Part shown: positions 4,482 to 9,080 of the stretch, piece by piece
How positions within the stretch are numbered: the stretch's first letter is position 1
Layout: every line of letters begins with the position of its first letter
Assembly (NCBI GenBank): GCA_039812465.1
Contig: JBDIAS010000132.1
Span: 1-9,080, forward strand
Length of the DNA stretch: 9,080 nt
Direction: 5' to 3'
Source of the DNA: Austwickia sp039812465
Lineage (GTDB): Bacteria > Actinomycetota > Actinomycetes > Actinomycetales > Dermatophilaceae
Program-made: the position numbers and the translations under genes
Notes under the pieces: model-generated
Databases searched by the model: none
What the model was told of the DNA's origin: nothing
The model's input: only the letters and a program-made list of their open reading frames with translations

Positions 4482-6712
4482 TGTTCGTTCCCCGCCCCGT
4501 CACCCCCGGTGAGCCCGACCGTCGGCGCGCGGCTCACCGTCCCCAGGCGGCCCGGTGTCGGAGGGCCCGCCCCCGGAGGCCGCGACGTGGCGCGGGTCGG
4601 GCTCGGGACCAGGCTCTCCTCGGTGGGCGTCTGGTCCTCGGATGGCGTCTGGGTCTCGGTATCGGTCTCGGTCTCGGTCGGCGTGGAGGTCGCCGTCTCG
4701 CGGGTCGCCGACGGTGTGGGCCGCGAGGTGTAGGTCGGCGGGGGCGGCGGGACATAGGCCCGCTCATCGCCGATCCCCACGCGCTCGGGGAACCACTCCA
4801 CCGGCTCCCCGGAGAGCGCCGACCGGGTGAACTGGGTCCACACCTGGACCGGCAGGGCGCCGCTCTCGAGCCCCCACAGGCCGGTCATCGACGTGGCGTT
4901 GCCGTCCTTATCGGGTACGAACATGGCCACCGCGGTGGACAGCTGCGGGGTGTAGGCGACGAACCACGCGGACTTGCTCTCCTCGGAGGTGCCGGTCTTG
5001 CCCGCCGCGGGGCGACCGACGGCCGAGGCGCCGGTGCCCGTCCCGAACTGCACCACCGAGCGCAGCGCCGACGTGGCGTCAGCGGCCACACCCCTGTCGA
5101 TCACCGTCGTCAGCTCCGGGCTGCCCTGATAGGTGAGGGTGCCGTCGGAGCTCGTCACCGAGCGCACGATGTACGGCCGCGCCCGCTGGCCCTCGGCGGC
5201 GATCGTCGCGTAGGCGTTGGCCATGTCGAGGGGACGCACCGCGGCGCTGCCGAGCACGTTGCCCGCATACTCGTCGAGCCCCGGCGAATCGGCCGGCGGC
5301 TCGCCCCCGTCCTCCGGCGGCGGGGAGATGCCGAGCTCGATGGCGGTCTTCTTCGTGTTCTCGGGGCCAATCCGTACGTTGAGCCGCGTGAAGGCGGTGT
5401 TGATCGAGCCGGCGAGCATCTGCGGCATGTCGACCCAGCCGTGCCCCCGGAAGTCCCAGTTGTTGACGGCCTTCGACGCGCCCGGCGGGGTGTAGGGCGT
5501 CGAGCTGTCGAAGTTGCTCCGAGTGCTGATCCCCTGCTTGAGGGCGGCCACGACGGCGAAGGCCTTCATCGTCGACCCGGCCTGCATGTGCCCCTGGGTG
5601 GCGTCGTTGAACGGCTGGGTGGCGAAGTCCCGACCCCCGTAGAGGGCGGCGATGGCGCCGTCGCCGGGCTTGATGGCCACCGCCCCCACCCGTACGTCCG
5701 CGCCGCGCCCGTACGACGGCCGGTTGTTCTCCACCGCCCGGGCGAGCGAGGCCTGCGTCTCCTGGTCCACGGTCATCGTGATGCGCAGGCCTTTGCTCGC
5801 GATGTCGTCCTCGGTGGCGATGCCGCGCTCGATGAGCTCGCGCTTGACCACGTCCTTGAGGTAGCCGTCCGGCCCGCTCTTGACCTGCTTGGGGGCGTAG
5901 GTGGCCACCTTCGGGAAGGAGGTCGCGTCGCGCTGCGCCTGGGTCAGCCAGCCCTTGGTCACCATCCCGGCGAGTACGTAGTTCCACCGATCCTGCGCCC
6001 GCCGCGCGGCGTCCTCGCCGAGGCCGGGGTCCAGCCGGCTCGGGGCGTTGACCACCGTCGCGAGCAGGGCCGACTCCCCGACCGACAGCCGGCTGACGTC
6101 CTTGCCGAAGTACGCCTCCGCGGCCGTCTTGATGCCGTAGGCGTTCCGCCCGTAGTAGATCGTGTTGAGGTAGTTCTCGAGGATCTGGTCCTTGGACTGC
6201 TGCTGGTCGATCTTGACCGCAATCACGATCTCGCGGCCCTTGCGCAGGATCGACTGCTCCTGGGTCAAGAAGTAGTTCTTCACGTACTGCTGGGTGATGG
6301 TCGAGCCACCGCCGGCGTTGTCGTCGCCGCGGAACGTCCGCCAGGCCGAGCGCCCGATGCCCGAGATCGAGACGCCGTTGTTGTCGTAGAAGTCCCGGTC
6401 CTCCGCCGCCAGCATGGCGTGCTGGGTGTGCTGCGGCACCTGGGCGAGCGGCACCGACTCCCGGTTGACCTCGCTCAGCCGCTCGAGCTCCGTCCTGCCG
6501 TCCGCGTAGTAGATGATCGAGGATTCCGCGCGGGCCAGGTCGTTCGGCGAGGGGATGTCGATCATCGCGTAGGCGATCCCGGCAGCCCCGAGAGCGCACA
6601 AGACGAGGCCCAAGAGCGTGAGCCCCAGCCCTCGCCAGGAGAGGAACCGGCGGCGAGACGGGGTGCGCACCACTTTGACTCGAGTGGTGGGCGGACGACT
6701 GGACGAACTCAC
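4478..6712 (-). CDS. Class A penicillin-binding protein (bifunctional transglycosylase/transpeptidase)
   Basis: A 744-residue class A PBP, equivalent in position to M. tuberculosis ponA1. It has a basic cytosolic N-terminus and one membrane anchor (about 29-51). The GT51 transglycosylase domain (about 65-240) includes AAEDRDFYD with the catalytic Glu104, GGGSTITQQYVKN (135-146), RKGREIVIAVKI with Glu161, and YGRNAYGI. The transpeptidase domain shows all three penicillin-binding motifs: STMK (nucleophile Ser380), SIN (436-438) and KTGT (572-575). The tail from about 653 is rich in Pro, Thr, Ser and Glu, with no PASTA domain. The enzyme polymerises lipid II into glycan strands and crosslinks them outside the membrane. 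GTG 6712 was chosen because it has GAGGG (6717-6721) upstream and gives a normal short basic N-terminus; the frame stays open upstream to an ATG at 6868. It is divergent from ino1 and overlaps the GT87 gene by four bases. Confidence 0.93.
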   Translation of the reverse strand: MSSSSRPPTTRVKVVRTPSRRRFLSWRGLGLTLLGLVLCALGAAGIAYAMIDIPSPNDLARAESSIIYYADGRTELERLSEVNRESVPLAQVPQHTQHAMLAAEDRDFYDNNGVSISGIGRSAWRTFRGDDNAGGGSTITQQYVKNYFLTQEQSILRKGREIVIAVKIDQQQSKDQILENYLNTIYYGRNAYGIKTAAEAYFGKDVSRLSVGESALLATVVNAPSRLDPGLGEDAARRAQDRWNYVLAGMVTKGWLTQAQRDATSFPKVATYAPKQVKSGPDGYLKDVVKRELIERGIATEDDIASKGLRITMTVDQETQASLARAVENNRPSYGRGADVRVGAVAIKPGDGAIAALYGGRDFATQPFNDATQGHMQAGSTMKAFAVVAALKQGISTRSNFDSSTPYTPPGASKAVNNWDFRGHGWVDMPQMLAGSINTAFTRLNVRIGPENTKKTAIELGISPPPEDGGEPPADSPGLDEYAGNVLGSAAVRPLDMANAYATIAAEGQRARPYIVRSVTSSDGTLTYQGSPELTTVIDRGVAADATSALRSVVQFGTGTGASAVGRPAAGKTGTSEESKSAWFVAYTPQLSTAVAMFVPDKDGNATSMTGLWGLESGALPVQVWTQFTRSALSGEPVEWFPERVGIGDERAYVPPPPPTYTSRPTPSATRETATSTPTETETDTETQTPSEDQTPTEESLVPSPTRATSRPPGAGPPTPGRLGTVSRAPTVGLTGGDGAGNEQ

Positions 6713-6869
6713 GCGACCCTCTTCCGTTCGTGTCACGGGCGCCGCCGCTCGCGGTCCGAAGGGGCGCAGCAGCGCTGGCCGCGTCCTCCTGACGGCGCGC
6801 GGCGGCCTTCTCAGTATGACCATCCGCGCGCGCCGCGGCGCCCGGATGCCCGTCGTGGCCGATGGCACA

Positions 6870-6907
6870 TGTCAAGCGTCCAACGTGACAAAGGGGGGGT
6901 TTGTCAC
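6870..6907. promoter_or_regulatory. Candidate operator: phased TGTCA half-sites between ino1 and PBP gene
   Basis: TGTCA (6870-6874), TGACA (6886-6890) and TGTCA (6902-6906) begin exactly 16 bases apart in alternating orientation. The right pair forms a perfect 8-bp palindrome, GTGACAAA / TTTGTCAC (6885-6892 and 6900-6907), around a run of seven G. The palindrome covers the ino1 -35 element and most of the spacer, so a bound protein would block ino1; the left site overlaps a TTGACA pointing toward the PBP gene. The regulator is not encoded in the window. Confidence 0.55.
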
Positions 6908-6914
6908 CTAGTGT
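6885..6914 (+). promoter_or_regulatory. ino1 promoter
   Basis: GTGACA (6885-6890, five of six matches to TTGACA) is followed after 18 bases by TAGTGT (6909-6914), a fit to the actinobacterial TAnnnT -10. Transcription would begin near 6921, leaving a leader of about 113 bases before ino1. The spacer includes the G7 tract and half the palindromic operator. Confidence 0.55.
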
Positions 6915-7033
6915 TCATCCGACGGGCCGGAGTGCCCCGGCGCCCAAACGCCCGGGAGTCCCGGTTTCGCGAGAGCCGTCGCGCAGCCTCAACGACCTGG
7001 CGCGCGAGGCGCCATGCCAGCGAAAGGACCCCC

Positions 7034-8113
7034 ATGACTTCGATCCGCGTCGCCATCGTCGGCGTCGGCAACTGCGCGAGCTCGCTCGTGCAGGGCGTGC
7101 ACTACTACCGGGACGCAGACCCGGCCACCTCCGTACCCGGCTTGATGCACGTCGACTTCGGTGGCTACCACGTGAGCGACGTCGAGTTCGTTGCCGCCTT
7201 CGACGTGGATGTCCAGAAGGTCGGTACGGATCTCGCCAAGGCAATCAACGCCAGCGAGAACAACACGATCAAGATCTGCGACGTGCCCGAGATGGGCGTG
7301 ACCGTGCAGCGCGGTCCGACGCTCGACGGCCTCGGCAAGTACTACATGCAGACCATCGAAGAGTCCCCCGAGGAGCCCGTCGACGTCGTCCAGGTCCTCA
7401 AGGACCGCCAGGTCGACGTCCTGGTCAGCTACCTGCCGGTCGGCTCGGAAGAGGCCGACAAGTTCTACGCCCAGTGCTGCATCGACGCCAAGGTGGCGTT
7501 CGTCAACGCGCTGCCGGTCTTCATCGCCAGCGACCCGGAGTGGGCCGAGAAGTTCCGCGAGGCCGGCGTACCGATCATCGGCGACGACATCAAGAGCCAG
7601 GTCGGCGCGACGATCACGCACCGCGTGATGGCCCGTCTGTTCCAGGAGCGCGGCGTGGTCCTCGACCGGACCTACCAGCTCAACGTGGGCGGCAACATGG
7701 ACTTCAAGAACATGCTCGAGCGCGAGCGGCTGGAGTCCAAGAAGATCTCCAAGACGCAGTCGGTGACCTCCAACGTGGACCACGAGATCAAGGCTCGCGA
7801 CGTGCACATCGGCCCGAGCGACTACGTGCAGTGGCTCGACGACCGGAAGTGGGCGTACGTGCGCCTCGAGGGCCGCGCGTTCGGCGACGTGCCGTTGAAC
7901 CTGGAGTACAAGCTCGAGGTCTGGGACTCCCCGAACTCGGCGGGCATCATCATCGACGCGGTCCGCGCCGCCAAGATCGGCCTCGACCGCGGCATCGGCG
8001 GCCCGCTGCTGTCCCCGGCGGCCTACCTGATGAAGTCCCCGCCGGAGCAGCGCCCCGACGACCTCGGCCGCCAGCAGGTGGAGGCGTTCATCAAGGGCGA
8101 CGTGCTGGTCTGA
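7034..8113 (+). CDS. ino1: Inositol-3-phosphate (1L-myo-inositol-1-phosphate) synthase
   Basis: A 359-residue product typical of the short actinobacterial/archaeal form of the enzyme. It converts glucose 6-phosphate to inositol phosphate using an internal NAD+ redox cycle, the first step toward phosphatidylinositol, PI-mannosides and mycothiol. The N-terminal Rossmann fold carries IVGVGNCASSLVQG (near 8-21), with VAAFDVD (near 57-63) at the end of the second strand. The catalytic/tetramerisation domain includes NALPVFIAS (near 160-168), GDDIKSQVGATITHR (given as GDDIKSQVGAT, near 182-192) and LNVGGNMDF (near 220-228), regions that hold the active-site lysines and asparagines. ATG 7034 has AAAGGA (7023-7028) upstream. 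The same frame is open leftward into the PBP antisense strand, but this is a GC artefact. It is divergent from the PBP gene, with a likely repressor-controlled promoter, and ends at a hairpin. Confidence 0.96.
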   Translation: MTSIRVAIVGVGNCASSLVQGVHYYRDADPATSVPGLMHVDFGGYHVSDVEFVAAFDVDVQKVGTDLAKAINASENNTIKICDVPEMGVTVQRGPTLDGLGKYYMQTIEESPEEPVDVVQVLKDRQVDVLVSYLPVGSEEADKFYAQCCIDAKVAFVNALPVFIASDPEWAEKFREAGVPIIGDDIKSQVGATITHRVMARLFQERGVVLDRTYQLNVGGNMDFKNMLERERLESKKISKTQSVTSNVDHEIKARDVHIGPSDYVQWLDDRKWAYVRLEGRAFGDVPLNLEYKLEVWDSPNSAGIIIDAVRAAKIGLDRGIGGPLLSPAAYLMKSPPEQRPDDLGRQQVEAFIKGDVLV

Positions 8114-8138
8114 CCGACCGACGCCGCACCACGCCTGA

Positions 8139-8176
8139 CGAAGGGCGGTCTCACCACGCTGGTGGGCCGCCCTTCG
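8139..8176 (+). terminator. ino1 terminator hairpin
   Basis: Two perfectly complementary 10-base arms, CGAAGGGCGG (8139-8148) and CCGCCCTTCG (8167-8176), begin 26 bases after the ino1 stop. An inner CACC/GGTG pairing (8152-8155 with 8161-8164) can continue the stem. There is no U-tract. Its position between ino1 and the Uma2 cassette fits a transcription end. Confidence 0.75.
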
Positions 8177-8230
8177 CCGTGCCAGGGCTCTGTGGATGAC
8201 GGACGCGCCGCGACGGCGTGATCGACCAGG

Positions 8231-8275
8231 CTGGGCGGCATGAACCTGGTCGGCATGAACCTGGTCGGCACGACG
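8231..8275 (+). repeat. Three 15-bp tandem repeats upstream of Uma2 copy 1
   Basis: Units 8231-8245, 8246-8260 and 8261-8275 follow the pattern CTGGTCGGCATGAAC, with one and four differences in the outer units. They end 13 bases before the Uma2 start. A related array precedes the second Uma2 copy, and the first two 15-base blocks of the coding sequence (8289-8318, ATGGTGGGTATGACG and CAGGTGGGCCACGCG) resemble the same unit. The array could be a protein-binding site or residue of slippage at the gene's 5' end. Confidence 0.7.
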
Positions 8276-8288
8276 CGAAAGAGGCACC

Positions 8289-8834
8289 ATGGTGGGTATG
8301 ACGCAGGTGGGCCACGCGCGCTGGACGCGCGCCGAGTTGGACACCCTGCCGGAGGACGGCAACCGGTACGAGATCGTCGACGGTGAGCTCTTCGTGAGCC
8401 CCGCGCCCCGCATCCGCCACCAGATCGTGCTCGCCAACCTCCTGCTGCTCCTGGCTCCGGTGACGCCTGATGCGTGGCGGATCCTGCCCGCGCCGGTCGA
8501 CGTCGCGCTGGCCGACGACACCGTGATCCAGCCCGACATCGTCGTCGCCCCCCGCGCGGACTACACCGAACGCGACCTGCCCGTCGCCCCACTGCTCGCC
8601 GTCGAAATCCTCTCCCCCTCCACCCGCCTACTCGACCTGCACGTCAAAAAGGACCGCCTGGCACGCGCCGGCACCCGCCACTACTGGGTCATCGACCCCG
8701 ACATCCCCTCACTGACCACCTGGACCCTGACCCAGGACACGTACGAACCCACCGGCCACGCCACCGGACACCAGACCCTCCACCTGCGCGAACCCTTCGC
8801 CATCGACCTCACCCCCGCCGACCTGCTCACCTGA
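8289..8834 (+). CDS. Uma2-family putative restriction endonuclease (PD-(D/E)xK fold), copy 1
   Basis: The 181-residue product matches the Uma2 (DUF820) family in length and motifs. RYEIVDGELFVSPAP (26-40) is the usual N-terminal strand with the conserved Glu. QPDIVVA (81-87) supplies the metal-binding Asp83, AVEILSPST (104-112) supplies Glu106, and KKDRLARAGTRHYWVID (120-136) gives the downstream lysine and the aromatic strand. Members have the PD-(D/E)xK nuclease fold, but their natural role is poorly known; they occur in many copies in cyanobacteria and actinobacteria. ATG 8289 is preferred (GAGG at 8281-8284); ATG 8298 is an in-frame alternative. There is no partner methylase nearby. The gene is followed by a second copy starting at 9046. 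Base composition shifts inside the gene: the 3' half is C-rich and G-poor (33 C against 9 G in 8581-8640). Confidence 0.88.
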   Translation: MVGMTQVGHARWTRAELDTLPEDGNRYEIVDGELFVSPAPRIRHQIVLANLLLLLAPVTPDAWRILPAPVDVALADDTVIQPDIVVAPRADYTERDLPVAPLLAVEILSPSTRLLDLHVKKDRLARAGTRHYWVIDPDIPSLTTWTLTQDTYEPTGHATGHQTLHLREPFAIDLTPADLLT

Positions 8835-9045
8835 GGGAACCTCCTCGCCTGAGAGCCTGCTCGCCCGACATCCGGCCCCGCGGGATCCCTTGGGGATGAC
8901 CCCGAGCTCAGGCCCCGTCCTGTGGATGACGGAGGACGTGGCCTGTCTGTCCGCCAGGCTGGTCGGCATGAGCTGGTGGACATGACCGGGTCGGAATCGC
9001 GGCGGTCGGAATCGCGATGGTCGGGAGCACTGAAGAGGGGGCACC
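8835..9045. other. Spacer between the two Uma2 copies
   Basis: No gene is supported here. After the stop there are degenerate repeats of the gene's own end: CTGCTCACCTGAG (8822-8834 region) is followed by CTCCTCGCCTGAG and then CTGCTCGCCCGAC. A weak GGGG/CCCC hairpin is at 8892-8903. From 8920 the segment resembles the region upstream of copy 1, beginning with the identical 14-mer CTGTGGATGACGGA (8190-8203 and 8920-8933). No clear promoter is visible. Confidence 0.5.
8959..9031 (+). repeat. Five degenerate 14-15 bp repeats upstream of Uma2 copy 2
   Basis: Units at 8959-8972, 8973-8986, 8987-9001, 9002-9016 and 9017-9031 share a GGTCGG-type core. The best pair is CGGGTCGGAATCGCG / GCGGTCGGAATCGCG. 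The first unit, CTGGTCGGCATGAG, is nearly the unit of the array before copy 1. The array ends 14 bases before the ATG at 9046, as in copy 1 (13 bases). Confidence 0.65.
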
Positions 9046-9080
9046 ATGGTGGGTATGACGCAGGTGGGCCACGCGCGCTG
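9046..9080 (+). CDS. Uma2-family protein, copy 2 (5' end only)
   Basis: ATG 9046 opens a frame encoding MVGMTQVGHAR before the window ends. The 41 bases 9040-9080 are identical to 8283-8323, covering the start region and first codons of copy 1. It is therefore the beginning of a tandem Uma2 paralogue. A purine run (GAAGAGGGGG, 9032-9041) acts as ribosome-binding site. Whether the copy is intact cannot be seen. Confidence 0.75.
   Translation, partial: MVGMTQVGHAR

Larger units (their letters stand above)
6713..7033. other. Divergent intergenic region between PBP gene and ino1
   Basis: These 321 bases hold no convincing gene. They contain the ino1 promoter (6885-6914), three phased TGTCA/TGACA half-sites (6870-6906), a perfect minus-strand -35 TTGACA at 6875-6870 with no good -10 partner, and a further TGTCA at 6731-6735. 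A GC-rich hairpin lies in the PBP leader (outer arms CATCCG 6821-6826 and CGGATG 6843-6848, inner arms GCGCC/GGCGC). A 6-bp hairpin (6998-7003 with 7009-7014) lies just before ino1. In M. tuberculosis a PadR-family gene is close to ino1; no such gene is present here. Confidence 0.6.

Noticed and set aside
3366..4733. 455-codon plus-strand open frame opposite the GT87 and PBP genes
   Set aside because: Low-complexity Arg/Gly/Pro/His-rich product with no recognisable motif; a shadow of the well-supported minus-strand genes.
6713..6868. Longer PBP start at ATG 6868, adding 52 residues
   Set aside because: The extension is Arg/Pro/Ala-rich, unlike a PBP N-terminus, and would absorb the leader hairpin; GTG 6712 has a GAGGG ribosome-binding site.
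5441..7033. Plus-strand frame open for over 500 codons upstream of ino1
   Set aside because: It is antisense to the PBP gene, has Arg/Pro/Val-rich composition without family resemblance, and the ino1 start at 7034 has its own ribosome-binding site; the openness follows from high GC.
8240..8404. Plus-strand frame starting in the 15-bp array (MNLVGMNLVG)
   Set aside because: It is not in frame with Uma2 and quickly becomes a shadow of it; 15 is divisible by three, so tandem copies stay open by default.
8191..8929. TGTGGATGA at 8191-8199 and 8921-8929 as DnaA boxes
   Set aside because: Each differs from the DnaA-box complement TGTGGATAA at one base, and only two widely spaced sites occur, both within the duplicated Uma2 upstream module, with no AT-rich unwinding region; no origin is supported.

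Overview
The window is very GC-rich. Its gene order, glycine-rich SSB, cysteine-free S18 and actinobacterial-type inositol-1-phosphate synthase all point to a chromosomal segment of an Actinomycetota species; the genus cannot be fixed from the sequence alone. The core (about 830-8113) matches the conserved actinobacterial block known from Mycobacterium tuberculosis as ino1 / ponA1 / GT87-type membrane protein / rpsF-ssb-rpsR-rplI.

Layout. 1-195 (+) is the 3' end of a secreted GH16-type beta-glucanase gene. 699 down to the left edge (-) is a HIGH-motif cytidylyl/adenylyltransferase whose frame has no stop inside the window, so it runs antisense through the whole visible GH16 gene. 831-2711 (-) is the ribosomal/replication operon rpsF-ssb-rpsR-rplI (read right to left), closed by a 15-bp hairpin at 757-795. 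2979-6712 (-) holds a bifunctional class A penicillin-binding protein followed, with a 4-base GTGA overlap, by a polytopic GT87-like glycosyltransferase. A 321-bp divergent intergenic region (6713-7033) separates it from ino1 (7034-8113, +) and carries a strong ino1 promoter overlapped by regularly spaced TGTCA/TGACA half-sites. ino1 ends at a 10-bp hairpin. To its right is an accessory patch: a Uma2-family PD-(D/E)xK nuclease gene (8289-8834, +) and the start of a second, nearly identical copy (9046 to the edge). Each is preceded by a similar upstream module that includes a short array of 14-15 bp repeats.

Together the core genes serve cell-envelope building (PBP polymerises and crosslinks peptidoglycan, the GT87 protein probably transfers a polyprenyl-linked sugar outside the membrane, Ino1 makes the inositol needed for phosphatidylinositol, PI-mannosides and mycothiol) alongside ribosome and DNA-replication housekeeping. 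Nothing in the window is clearly a new multi-gene system. The most interesting non-coding signals are an rpsF leader that can sequester its own Shine-Dalgarno, the 16-bp-phased half-sites between ino1 and the PBP gene, the duplicated Uma2 cassettes with their repeat arrays, and the convergent antisense overlap at the left edge.
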